Shown here: piece after piece, positions 1 through 7,987 of the stretch
Numbering within the stretch: the stretch's first letter is position 1
How the letters are laid out: every line of letters starts with the position of its first letter
Assembly: GCA_947380655.1 (NCBI GenBank)
Contig: CANCRX010000032.1
Coordinates: 1 to 33,736, forward strand
DNA from: Alcaligenaceae bacterium
GTDB taxonomy: Bacteria > Pseudomonadota > Gammaproteobacteria > Burkholderiales > Burkholderiaceae_B
Length of the DNA stretch: 33,736 nucleotides
Direction of reading: 5' to 3'
Program-made: the position numbers and the translations under genes
Notes under the pieces: model-generated
What the model was told of the DNA's origin: nothing
Seen by the model: only the letters and a program-made list of their open reading frames with translations
Database searches by the model: none

Positions 1-366
1 CTGAGTCTGGACTCTCGTGTCCGAGACAGTATCAATCGCATCGAAGCACAGGTCATGGCACTGGAAATGATGGTGTTGCGTGTAGCGGCTGATTCTTCTG
101 ATCCGGGACCTAAAGCATCCATTCTCAAGATTCGGGGCTCTGAGTTGCAGATGGAGCTCGCGCGTCTGCAATTGCAGGTTGCTGGTGCGGATAGCTGGCC
201 CTATGACCCGGACTGGATGCATGCCGAGGCGGATTTCCATGGCCCAGGTGCTGATTACTCACCTGCTGCGGCCGCTGCTTATTTCGATATGCGCAAGACT
301 GCGATTTATGGTGGCACCAATGAAGTGCAGAAAGGCATTATTGCCAAACAACTCATTGGCGTCTGA
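1..366 (+). CDS. Acyl-CoA dehydrogenase, C-terminal part (5' end outside window)
   Basis: The reading frame is open from base 1 and stops at 364-366, so only the last 121 residues are visible. The C-terminus carries the acyl-CoA dehydrogenase signature YGGTNEVQKGIIAKQLIG, the FAD and tetramer contact region of the C-terminal helical domain. The family oxidises acyl-CoA thioesters to enoyl-CoA with FAD and passes electrons to electron-transfer flavoprotein. A second complete acyl-CoA dehydrogenase starts 19 bases downstream, so the two may form a heteromeric enzyme, as with the pimeloyl-CoA dehydrogenase large and small subunits. The hetero-subunit idea is inference. The substrate cannot be read from this fragment. 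Confidence 0.9.
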   Translation: MSLDSRVRDSINRIEAQVMALEMMVLRVAADSSDPGPKASILKIRGSELQMELARLQLQVAGADSWPYDPDWMHAEADFHGPGADYSPAAAAAYFDMRKTAIYGGTNEVQKGIIAKQLIGV

Positions 367-385
367 GTCGATTAAGGAATAAAAA

Positions 386-1501
386 ATGGATTTTTCATAT
401 TCAGAAGAACAGCGCATGCTGACAGACAGTCTGCGCCGACTCATGGCCGATCGCTGGACATACGCGGATCGCCGCGCACGTCAGAAAGCAGGTGTACTGG
501 ATCAGTCGGCTTGGGCTAATCTTGCCGAGCTTGGTGTAAGTGGACTATTAGTTCCTGAAGAGTTTGGTGGTTTTGGTGAAAGCCCCGCAACCATGCTGGC
601 GGTGCATCACGAGCTCGGTCGTGGTTTGGTGAGTGAGCCCGTGATTTCGAGTGCTGTCATGGCTGTGACATTGCTGGCGAATTGCAACAATCAGTCCGTT
701 AAAGAGCGCTGGTTGACGGCTCACGCTGAGGGTGATGCAGTACTTGCTGTCGCCTGGCAAGAAGAGGGTGAGCGGTACGCTACCCGTCCGCTGTGCACCC
801 GAGCGACTCGAACCAGTGAGGGCTTCACTCTCGATGGTCGTAAAGTTCTCGTCTGGCATGCGGCAGGTTCGCAAGCCCTGATCGTTTCCGCAGTGCTTGA
901 CGGTGAGATGGCCCTCTTTTTGGTACCGTCTGATGCAAAAGGTGTTGGCATTGTTGACTACCCAACCTTTGATGGATCCCGTTCATCAACGGTAGCCTTC
1001 GAGCGCGTCCCGCTGGCCGCGGAGAGTTTGATTGCAACAGGTGCAGAGGCGCAAAGCTTACTCACGCTCGCGCTGGATTTCGGCATTACCGCCTTGTGCG
1101 CGCATGCGTGCGGCGCAATGGAATATCTGACTGAATCCACTATTCAGTACCTTAAGACGCGCAAACAGTTCGGACAGCCCCTGGCTGCCTTTCAGGTTTT
1201 ACAGCACCGCTTGGGCGACATGCTGACACAACAGGAAATGGGTATATCCTCAACTTATGTTGCAACAGTAGGGCTGGCTGAGCAAGACGCCTCCAAACGC
1301 AGTCGTCTGGTTTCGATGACCAAAGTTGAAGTCGCTGCTGCGGCACGGTTTGTGGGTGAGTCTTCGGTTCAGTTGCACGGTGGAATGGGGATGACTGATG
1401 AGCTCGAGGTGGGTGACTACTTTAAACGTCTGACCTTTACCGATATGCTGCTTGGAGATACTAATTTCCATTTGCAACGCGCTCAGGATCTCGCTAACTA
1501 G
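386..1501 (+). CDS. Acyl-CoA dehydrogenase family protein
   Basis: A 371-residue flavoprotein of the acyl-CoA dehydrogenase family. It begins MDFSYSEEQRML, typical of the N-terminal helical domain, has a middle beta domain around residues 115-215, and ends with the C-terminal helical domain containing QLHGGMGMTDE (about residues 330-340). AAGGA at about 375-379 supports the ATG at 386. It lies 19 bases after another acyl-CoA dehydrogenase and 50 bases before a MaoC-like hydratase, so it probably catalyses the first desaturation step of a dedicated acyl-CoA pathway. It resembles the smaller partner of paired dehydrogenases such as PimD. The real substrate is unknown. Confidence 0.92.
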   Translation: MDFSYSEEQRMLTDSLRRLMADRWTYADRRARQKAGVLDQSAWANLAELGVSGLLVPEEFGGFGESPATMLAVHHELGRGLVSEPVISSAVMAVTLLANCNNQSVKERWLTAHAEGDAVLAVAWQEEGERYATRPLCTRATRTSEGFTLDGRKVLVWHAAGSQALIVSAVLDGEMALFLVPSDAKGVGIVDYPTFDGSRSSTVAFERVPLAAESLIATGAEAQSLLTLALDFGITALCAHACGAMEYLTESTIQYLKTRKQFGQPLAAFQVLQHRLGDMLTQQEMGISSTYVATVGLAEQDASKRSRLVSMTKVEVAAAARFVGESSVQLHGGMGMTDELEVGDYFKRLTFTDMLLGDTNFHLQRAQDLAN

Positions 1502-1505
1502 GTTT

Positions 1506-1524
1506 GAGTGAGTTCGAGTCACTC
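1506..1524 (+). other. Short intergenic inverted repeat in the acyl-CoA operon
   Basis: GAGTGA (1506-1511) and TCACTC (1519-1524) can pair around a 7-base loop, and a nested CGAGT-c-ACTCG lies at 1515-1525. It sits just after the dehydrogenase stop and about 27 bases before the next start. No T-run follows, so it does not look like an intrinsic terminator; an mRNA processing or stabilising hairpin is possible. The arms are short enough to be chance. Confidence 0.25.
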
Positions 1525-1551
1525 GACAATAAATGATAGAAAGGAAATTTG

Positions 1552-2382
1552 ATGTCAACGACAGATCTGAGCGCATGGCTGGGTAAATCCCAGACCGTGG
1601 TTGATCGACTCGATCCTAATCACGCTGCGTGCATCGCCGTCACGCTGGGTGAACCCGTTCCGGTCATAGGGCAGGAGATTCCTGCTCTGTGGCACTGGGC
1701 TTATTTTCTTGAGACGGTGCCAATCTCAATGACGGGTACAGATGGCCACCCCGCACGTGGTAGTTTTTTACCCCCTGCAGATAACCGCAATCGCATGTGG
1801 GCCGGTGGCCGTATTACGTTTGATGGTGCCTTGAAAGTCGGCGTTGAGGCCCAGAAAACTTCAACCGTGACAGCCATCCAGGAAAAGAAAGGGCGCACCG
1901 GTTCTTTGTTATTTGTGACCGTCAAGCATGACATTGTCCAGCATGGCAAGTTGGTGGTGAGTGAAGAGCAAGACATTGTTTATCGGGAACCGAGTCCACC
2001 GAAACTGGTTGGTAGCGAGCCTGTACCCGCCTCGCAATGGAAAGAAGAAATTAATCCAACGGCGGTGTTGCTGTTCAGATATTCGGCAGTGACATTTAAT
2101 AGCCATCGTATTCATTACGATCATCCCTATGTGACCTCAGTAGAAGGCTATCCAGGCTTGGTTGTGCACGGTCCTATGATTGCGACGCTCATGTGCCAGG
2201 CTTTCAGTCATGCCAATCCCCAGGCCAGGTTAAAACAACTGACCTATCGTGGCCTGCGTCCGCTGATTGCACCTAAGCCTTTTGATGTGGCTGGCAATAT
2301 CGCGGCGCCGGGTCAAGCGCAATTATGGGCTGCTCAGGACGGCACGCTCGCCCACCAAGCTGAATTGAGGTTTGAAGTATGA
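1552..2382 (+). CDS. MaoC/HTD2-like enoyl-CoA hydratase (FAS1-like dehydratase, mesaconyl-C4-CoA hydratase type)
   Basis: A 276-residue double hot-dog hydratase. The N-terminal half is the FAS1-like dehydratase/MaoC_N domain with the segment WHWAYFLE (about residues 44-51). The C-terminal half has FNSHRIHYDHPYV followed by GLVVHGPM (about residues 182-208), the conserved HTD2 and mesaconyl/itaconyl-CoA hydratase region. ATG at 1552 is preferred over the in-frame TTG at 1549 because AAAGGAAA lies 8-12 bases upstream. It probably hydrates the enoyl-CoA made by the upstream dehydrogenases. Its stop overlaps the start of the CoA-transferase (ATGA). The substrate is not readable; mesaconyl-CoA hydratase is only the nearest named relative I recall. 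Confidence 0.85.
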   Translation: MSTTDLSAWLGKSQTVVDRLDPNHAACIAVTLGEPVPVIGQEIPALWHWAYFLETVPISMTGTDGHPARGSFLPPADNRNRMWAGGRITFDGALKVGVEAQKTSTVTAIQEKKGRTGSLLFVTVKHDIVQHGKLVVSEEQDIVYREPSPPKLVGSEPVPASQWKEEINPTAVLLFRYSAVTFNSHRIHYDHPYVTSVEGYPGLVVHGPMIATLMCQAFSHANPQARLKQLTYRGLRPLIAPKPFDVAGNIAAPGQAQLWAAQDGTLAHQAELRFEV

Positions 2383-3572
2383 GCCAACAAGCAATCCGCC
2401 CATTAGATGGCATAACTGTCATCAGTCTTGAACATGCTATTGCAGCCCCTTTTTGTACCCGTCAATTAGCGGATATGGGGGCACGCGTAATCAAAGTCGA
2501 GCGTCCTGGCGTAGGTGATTTTGCTCGTAAATATGACGAGCGCACGCGCGGAATGGCATCACACTTTGTGTGGACCAATCGTTCAAAAGAAAGTTTGACG
2601 CTGGATTTGAAACACGAGCAGGCGGGCCCGATTCTCGAGGAGTTGCTTGGGCAAGCTGATGTGCTGGTACAAAATCTCGCTCCTGGTGCGGCTGCGCGTA
2701 TGGGTCTATCCTTTGAGGTGCTGCATAAAAAATTTCCCAAGCTGATTGTCTGCGACATCTCTGGATATGGTGAGGGCGGTCCTTACGAGACCAAAAAAGC
2801 GTATGACTTATTGATTCAGAGTGAGAGTGGTTTCGTCTCGGTGACGGGTTCTCCTGACACGCCTTCCAAAGCAGGCTGCTCGATTGCCGATATCGCCGCT
2901 GGATCCTATGCATACTCTGGCATTCTCAACGCTTTGTTATTGCGTGGAAAAACAGGTTTGGGCAGTCACCTTGATGTTTCAATGCTCGAGAGCATGGTCG
3001 AGTGGATGAGCTTTCCTCTGTATTACGCTTTTGAAGGCGCCGCGCCACCACCGCGCGCGGGCGCTGCTCATGCAACGATCTATCCCTATGGGCCTTTCCC
3101 TGTTGGTGATGGAAGTAATGTGATGCTGGGCCTGCAAAACGAACGCGAATGGCGCATTTTCTGCGAGAAAGTACTCAAACAACCCGCGCTGGCAGATGAG
3201 GCAGATTTTTCATCGAATTCATTGCGCGTCGCCAATCGTGATCGATTGCGTGGTTTGATCGTCGGTGCCTTTTCAAAGATGACGATTGATCAGGTCGTGC
3301 AGTATCTAGAGGATGCCGGTATCGCGAATGCACGTGTCAACGAGATGAAAGATGTCTGGGCACATCCTCAACTCAAGGCCCGTAATCGCTGGATTGAAGT
3401 GAGTAGTCCAGTCGGGGCGTTGCCTGCATTGATTCCGCCTGCAACGAACAATCAGTTCGCTGCACGTATGGATCCGATCCCAGGGATTGGTGAGCACACG
3501 CGTGCGATCTTGAAAGAGTTAGGCGTATCACCAGAGACGGTTGCATTGCTTGAGGCTGACAAGGCAATTTAA
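2379..3572 (+). CDS. Family III CoA-transferase (CaiB/BaiF family)
   Basis: A 397-residue formyl-CoA transferase-like enzyme. It starts with the family hallmark RPLDGITVISLEHAIAAPF and contains KVERPGVGDFAR (residues 39-50). The Asp expected to form the acyl-aspartyl anhydride is D171 in SIADIAAGSYAYSG. Such enzymes move CoA between acyl-CoA and a free carboxylate without a ping-pong enzyme-CoA intermediate. The ATG overlaps the preceding stop in an ATGA arrangement, indicating translational coupling, so it probably activates the carboxylic acid degraded by this operon. It converges on folK with only 7 bases between stops and no room for a terminator hairpin. Confidence 0.92.
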   Translation: MSQQAIRPLDGITVISLEHAIAAPFCTRQLADMGARVIKVERPGVGDFARKYDERTRGMASHFVWTNRSKESLTLDLKHEQAGPILEELLGQADVLVQNLAPGAAARMGLSFEVLHKKFPKLIVCDISGYGEGGPYETKKAYDLLIQSESGFVSVTGSPDTPSKAGCSIADIAAGSYAYSGILNALLLRGKTGLGSHLDVSMLESMVEWMSFPLYYAFEGAAPPPRAGAAHATIYPYGPFPVGDGSNVMLGLQNEREWRIFCEKVLKQPALADEADFSSNSLRVANRDRLRGLIVGAFSKMTIDQVVQYLEDAGIANARVNEMKDVWAHPQLKARNRWIEVSSPVGALPALIPPATNNQFAARMDPIPGIGEHTRAILKELGVSPETVALLEADKAI

Positions 3573-3579
3573 ACGTTAA

Positions 3580-4059
3580 TCAATCCCGCAGAAGCCAGAT
3601 TTTCTGGTCGCTGCAGGTTTTGCCTAACGCCTCGATCGATCCTTGCTTTAATTTCAAGTCGGGAGCCAGTTCCTTTAATGGCTCTAGCACAAACGCCCGC
3701 TGGTGCATTCTTGGGTGTGGCAATATCAGTCTTGGGGTGGTGATTTCAATCCCGTCATACCAGAGCAGATCCAGATCTAGCGTGCGTGGAGCATTGCGAT
3801 AGGGGCGAACACGCCCATGTTGCTGTTCAATGGCTTGGAGTACATCCAACAAATAGATGGGAGCAAGTGTTGTTTCAATACGCGCGACAGCATTGATGAA
3901 TACCGGGCCCTGTGCGTCAACGGGATCGCTAGCGTAGAAACGTGAGGACTCCAGGCTCAGCACCCCAGCATTGGATTTCAACTCAGCCAGTGCATCGACC
4001 AGCGTCTGATGCGCAGCCCCCAGATTCGCACCTATTCCAATCAGGGCATGCGCGTTCAT
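3580..4059 (-). CDS. folK: 2-amino-4-hydroxy-6-hydroxymethyldihydropteridine pyrophosphokinase (HPPK)
   Basis: A 159-residue HPPK, which moves pyrophosphate from ATP to 6-hydroxymethyl-7,8-dihydropterin in folate synthesis. It begins MNAHALIGIGANLG (family GxGSNLG-type start), has VDAQGPVFINAVA, and carries the signature RPYRNAPRTLDLDLLWYDG near residues 85-103 with the two Mg-binding Asp residues in LDLDLL. Length is normal. It starts 9 bases after the pcnB stop in the same direction, forming the end of a hda-HAD-pcnB-folK operon, the order seen in many Burkholderiales. Confidence 0.96.
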   Translation of the reverse strand: MNAHALIGIGANLGAAHQTLVDALAELKSNAGVLSLESSRFYASDPVDAQGPVFINAVARIETTLAPIYLLDVLQAIEQQHGRVRPYRNAPRTLDLDLLWYDGIEITTPRLILPHPRMHQRAFVLEPLKELAPDLKLKQGSIEALGKTCSDQKIWLLRD

Positions 4060-4068
4060 TTCGTTCGA

Positions 4069-5442
4069 TCAGACTGTGGGTGCGTTGCCATGATCGGCGG
4101 GCACGCGTGGTGTGCCCGTGCGACGTCGGCGCGTACGTGTGCGAGGTCCGGTACCAGTGCCCTCGCGTGGCAATTTATTCAGGTCTTCCAGCATTGTGGC
4201 GCGGGCGTCATCATCGGCGTTAGCCAGATCCATCCACCATTGTGCCAATACGCTATCGAACTGACCTGCGGCCGCACGTAATTGCAGAAAATCCACTGCG
4301 GCGCGAAAACGAGGCTGCTCCAGCATGCGCCAGATTGATTTGGGCAGACGCTTGTCAAAGCGTGGCTGCATAAACCAGATCTCTCGCATGTCTGAGCTAA
4401 AACGTTTCTGGATCGCCAAGGTTTTGGTTTGTTTTTCCAGAACGGCGTCTGCAGCCTGCATCAAGGCCGGAATACCTGTTTCACCTTGTTTGATTAATTT
4501 TTTCCACTGGAGATCAACTTCTTGCCAAAGCAGCGCTGCGAAGAGAAAACTTGGGCTGACCGTCTTGCCACTACGCACTCTATGGTCGGTGCGATCCAGA
4601 GCGAGCTCAATGAACTCTTCGCCGCCAGGCTGTTCGAGCACCACATCTAGCAAGGGCAGCATGCCGTGATGTAAACCGTCCTGACGCAGTTGTTGTAAGC
4701 AATCCATTGCATGACCACACGTCAGCAGTTTAAGCATTTCGTCAAACAACCGCGAGGAGGGCACGTTTTCTATCAGACCGGCCATTGAGAGCAGCGGTTC
4801 TTTGGAGGCCGGGTCAATCGTGCCATTCAGTTTGACGGCAAATCTGACCGCACGCAGCATACGTACCGGATCTTCACGGTATCGCGTAGAGGGATCGCCG
4901 ATCATACGCACTACGCGTTTTTTCAGATCATCGACACCTTGATGGAAGTCGATGACTTGCTCATTCGTGGGGTCGTAATAGAGCGCATTAATTGTAAAGT
5001 CACGCCGCACGGCGTCTTGTTCGTGCGTACCGAATTCATTGTCGCGCAGAATCCGACCGTGGTCATCGGTCGATTGTGTTTCTGAAGCCGGCGCACGAAA
5101 CGTCGAGGTTTCGATAATCTCCTGACCAAACACAACATGTACTAGTTGAAAACGTCGTCCGATAATGCGGGCACGCCTGAACAGCGAACGTACTTGTTCT
5201 GGGGTGGCGTTGGTTGCGACATCGAAATCTTTTGGTTCGAGTCCGACAATCAGGTCGCGTACGGCTCCGCCCACGATATAGGCTTGGTAGCCTTCATGCT
5301 GCAGCACCTCGCAGACTTTGATCGCGTGACGCGAGACATTACGACGATCGATTCCGTGTTTGTCACGGCCGATGTGTTGAACGCCTGTTTTTTTGGGATT
5401 GAATAATTGCCCAACAAAACGCTTGATTGTGTCGGTAATCAT
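4069..5442 (-). CDS. pcnB: Polynucleotide adenylyltransferase (poly(A) polymerase I)
   Basis: A 457-residue class II nucleotidyltransferase. The catalytic core shows GGAVRD (residues 58-63), DFDVAT (72-77, the metal-binding Asp pair) and RRDFTINALYYD, followed by the RNA-binding motif RYREDPVRMLRAVRFA. PcnB adds 3' poly(A) tails that mark RNA for decay. The long pre-catalytic N-terminus and the very basic C-terminus (RTRTRRRRTG) favour PcnB over CCA-adding enzymes or PcnB-like tRNA enzymes. The start ATG at 5442 directly abuts the stop of the HAD gene, giving a coupled gene pair. Confidence 0.93.
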   Translation of the reverse strand: MITDTIKRFVGQLFNPKKTGVQHIGRDKHGIDRRNVSRHAIKVCEVLQHEGYQAYIVGGAVRDLIVGLEPKDFDVATNATPEQVRSLFRRARIIGRRFQLVHVVFGQEIIETSTFRAPASETQSTDDHGRILRDNEFGTHEQDAVRRDFTINALYYDPTNEQVIDFHQGVDDLKKRVVRMIGDPSTRYREDPVRMLRAVRFAVKLNGTIDPASKEPLLSMAGLIENVPSSRLFDEMLKLLTCGHAMDCLQQLRQDGLHHGMLPLLDVVLEQPGGEEFIELALDRTDHRVRSGKTVSPSFLFAALLWQEVDLQWKKLIKQGETGIPALMQAADAVLEKQTKTLAIQKRFSSDMREIWFMQPRFDKRLPKSIWRMLEQPRFRAAVDFLQLRAAAGQFDSVLAQWWMDLANADDDARATMLEDLNKLPREGTGTGPRTRTRRRRTGTPRVPADHGNAPTV

Positions 5443-6140
5443 TAGGATTTGTTGTCTGCCGTGTGGGTGAACAGGTTGATGATTGGCCAGTTACGCTGTT
5501 GTGCAATGCCCAGCAGGCTAGGACTCGGGTTGGTCACGACAGGATGTGTAACGACCTCGAGCAATGGCAGGTCATTAGTCGAATCGCTATAAAAGTATGA
5601 CTCGTCAAAATCAGTGAGCGTTTGATTGAGTGAAGCCAGCCAGTGGTTAACGCGAATCACCTTGCCATCTTTAAAACTCGGCGTACCGAGGATTTTGCCA
5701 GTGTAGCGACCTGCTTTGTATTCAGGATCCGTAGCGATCAGCGTGTGGACACCAAAGGCGCGGGCTATAGGCGCAGTCACAAAACTATTTGTCGCAGTGA
5801 CCATTGCGCATAAATCACCCGCAGCCAAATGACGCTGCACGAGTTCGATGGCTTGTTCAGTCATGGCGGGGCGAATGATGTGCCGCATGAAATCTTCATG
5901 CCATGCCGCGAGTAAGTGCGGGGGGTGGGCCGCCAGAAGCCCCAGCATAAATTCAGCGGCTTGTTCGGCCGTTAAGTCGCCAGCGTTGTAGCGATCCATC
6001 AATTCTTCGTTTTTACGCAAAGCAATCTCAGGATCGCCGGCACGGCCGGTTTTGGCTAAATATTCAGCCCACTGATGATCGCTGTCCAGTGGGAGCAGCG
6101 TGTGGTCTAGATCAAAAAGTGCCAGGCGTCTGGTTGTCAT
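5442..6140 (-). CDS. HAD-superfamily IB phosphatase (SerB/PGPase-like)
   Basis: A 232-residue HAD hydrolase. Motif I is FDLDHTLLPLDSD with nucleophile D10 and acid D12, motif II is MVTATNSF, and motif III/IV is FYSDSTNDLPLLE. This is the HAD-IB group that includes phosphoserine phosphatase and histidinol-phosphate phosphatase-like enzymes. In Burkholderiales a member of this group lies between hda and pcnB, but its substrate is not established from sequence. Start overlaps the hda stop (ATGA at 6137-6140) and its stop overlaps the pcnB start. Confidence 0.88.
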   Translation of the reverse strand: MTTRRLALFDLDHTLLPLDSDHQWAEYLAKTGRAGDPEIALRKNEELMDRYNAGDLTAEQAAEFMLGLLAAHPPHLLAAWHEDFMRHIIRPAMTEQAIELVQRHLAAGDLCAMVTATNSFVTAPIARAFGVHTLIATDPEYKAGRYTGKILGTPSFKDGKVIRVNHWLASLNQTLTDFDESYFYSDSTNDLPLLEVVTHPVVTNPSPSLLGIAQQRNWPIINLFTHTADNKS

Positions 6141-6838
6141 GTTGATTGCAAAAAATCACGGTCGGCCAGCATCGTACGTAAAAGTGGTACGGTTACGGTC
6201 CGGTGTTTAGAAAGCGAGTACTGGTCCAGTGCATCAACCAGCGCAAAAAGTTGACGAATATCGCGCGAGTAATGAATCAGCATCCAGTCAAGGACTTCTG
6301 TGCTGAGTGGTAAACCCTGGCCTTCGGCATAGGTCTTAAGCGCTGCAAACTTGTCGCTATCGGATAGTGGTTCCAGTCGAAAAACCAGATCCCATCCTAG
6401 GCGCGTGCGCAAATCCTCACGAAGAGGCATCATCATTGGTGCGCGATCACCCGTCACGGCCAACGCGAACGCCGATTCGGTCGTCGCGCAGGCACGCCAA
6501 CGATTGTACAGGGCAAATACGCAGGCCTGCTGTTCGTCGGACATATCCTGAATATCATCGATTACCACCTGTTTGTGGCTGTGCGCCTGCGTTGAGGTCG
6601 CCCACTCCATCATGCTCTCAGCCGGGGAGCTTGCATTCAGGTAAACCGTCGGTGTTTGCTGAGCGAGCGCACGCAGCATATGGGTGCGTCCAGACCCGGG
6701 CGGGCCCCAGAAATACAGGGCACGACCGGCTTTTAAGCCACGTGCAGCATCCATTGCCGCGGCGTTTCCCCCTATGACAGTACTGTCTAAAGTGGGCTCC
6801 GGGGCAGGGATGATTTCAAGAAGTAACTGCCGATTCAT
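6137..6838 (-). CDS. hda: DnaA-family regulatory inactivator Hda-like protein
   Basis: A 233-residue protein homologous to the AAA+ domain of DnaA. It begins MNRQLLLEIIPAPEPTLDS, has the P-loop WGPPGSGRTHML (about residues 44-55) and the Walker B VVIDDIQDM, and lacks the DnaA domain IV DNA-binding helices. Hda with the beta clamp stimulates ATP hydrolysis by DnaA and so limits re-initiation; the N-terminal QLLLEI stretch fits a clamp-binding motif of the QLxLxF kind. It leads the minus-strand operon with HAD phosphatase, pcnB and folK, and is divergent from purM across a 71-base gap. Confidence 0.9.
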   Translation of the reverse strand: MNRQLLLEIIPAPEPTLDSTVIGGNAAAMDAARGLKAGRALYFWGPPGSGRTHMLRALAQQTPTVYLNASSPAESMMEWATSTQAHSHKQVVIDDIQDMSDEQQACVFALYNRWRACATTESAFALAVTGDRAPMMMPLREDLRTRLGWDLVFRLEPLSDSDKFAALKTYAEGQGLPLSTEVLDWMLIHYSRDIRQLFALVDALDQYSLSKHRTVTVPLLRTMLADRDFLQST

Positions 6839-6868
6839 CGACTCATCGTAAAATTAGGGAAAATCACG

Positions 6869-6897
6869 TATAAAACTCCGCAATTGTCACATAACAA
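6869..6897 (-). promoter_or_regulatory. Candidate sigma70 promoter for the hda operon
   Basis: On the minus strand TTGTTA (6892-6897) and TTTATA (6869-6874) are 17 bases apart in the 71-base divergent gap between hda and purM, about 30 bases before the hda ATG. This is a reasonable -35/-10 match by eye, without experimental support. Confidence 0.4.
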
Positions 6898-6909
6898 CGG
6901 CTTTTTCTT

Positions 6910-7956
6910 ATGACTCAATCTCAAGCTCCTCTGACCTACCGCGACGCCGGTGTAGATATTGACGCAGGCGATGCCTTGGTCGACCGCATCAAACCATTGG
7001 CTGCACGTACGATGCGCGAGGGTGTTCTGGCTGGTATCGGTGGCTTTGGGGCGCTCTTTGAGGTGCCTAAGCGCTACAAAGAGCCCGTGCTTGTATCTGG
7101 CACTGATGGCGTTGGCACGAAACTCAAGTTGGCGTTCGATTGGCAGCGTCACGATACAGTCGGTATTGATCTGGTTGCCATGAGTGTTAATGACATTCTG
7201 GTGCAGGGCGCTGAACCACTGTTTTTCCTGGATTATTTTGCTTGCGGCAAGCTTTCTGTCGATGTGGCTGCTCAGGTTGTTGGCGGAATCGCCAAGGGCT
7301 GTGAGCTCTCGGGTTGCGCCTTAATTGGTGGCGAAACTGCCGAAATGCCCGGTATGTACCCGGATGGTGAATATGACCTCGCAGGTTTTGCAGTGGGCGC
7401 TGCCGAAAAATCCAAGCTGATTGATGGCAAGTCCATTGTCCCTGGGGATGTTGTGTTGGGACTGGCATCTAGTGGTGCGCACTCAAATGGCTTTTCATTG
7501 CTGCGCAAGATCTTGCAACGTGCAAACGCCCGTCCAGATCAGGATTTCCATGGTCGCTCCTTGGGTGACGTGGTGATGGCCCCCACCCGACTGTATGTCA
7601 AGCCAGTCTTGTCAATCCTGGCTGAGTTTGGTTCGGATATCAAAGGACTCGCGCATATCACTGGTGGTGGTTTGCTCGACAACGTGCCTCGCATTTTGCA
7701 GCCAGGCTTGCAAGCCCATCTGCATCGCGATGCCTGGACCATGCCAGAGTTGTTTTCATGGATGCAGCGCGAAGGTGGCGTAGCCGATACAGAAATGCAT
7801 CGTGTCTTTAACTGCGGTATTGGGATGGTTGTGGTGGTGCCCGCTGCAAAAGCGGACGCCATCATGACGGCATTCAAACTGGCAGGCGAAACGGTTTATC
7901 AGCTCGGTGATATCCGTGCCTGCCCAGCTGATCAGGCTCAGACTGTGGTGGTCTGA
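6910..7956 (+). CDS. purM: Phosphoribosylformylglycinamidine cyclo-ligase (AIR synthetase)
   Basis: A 348-residue PurM, the ATP-dependent enzyme that closes formylglycinamidine ribonucleotide to aminoimidazole ribonucleotide in purine synthesis. Recognised by LTYRDAGVDIDAGDALVDRIK at the N-terminus, the glycine-rich GIGGFGALFEV, VSGTDGVGTKLKLAF, DLVAMSVNDILVQGAEPLFFLDYFA and ALIGGETAEMPGMY, all PurS/PurM superfamily hallmarks. Length is normal. It converges on the ArsC-like gene, with 31 AT-rich bases between stops. In related genomes purM often lies near miaA; here an ars cassette separates them. Confidence 0.97.
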   Translation: MTQSQAPLTYRDAGVDIDAGDALVDRIKPLAARTMREGVLAGIGGFGALFEVPKRYKEPVLVSGTDGVGTKLKLAFDWQRHDTVGIDLVAMSVNDILVQGAEPLFFLDYFACGKLSVDVAAQVVGGIAKGCELSGCALIGGETAEMPGMYPDGEYDLAGFAVGAAEKSKLIDGKSIVPGDVVLGLASSGAHSNGFSLLRKILQRANARPDQDFHGRSLGDVVMAPTRLYVKPVLSILAEFGSDIKGLAHITGGGLLDNVPRILQPGLQAHLHRDAWTMPELFSWMQREGGVADTEMHRVFNCGIGMVVVVPAAKADAIMTAFKLAGETVYQLGDIRACPADQAQTVVV

Positions 7957-7987
7957 GTATTCATAAAATTATTATTGGTGCGGCAGA

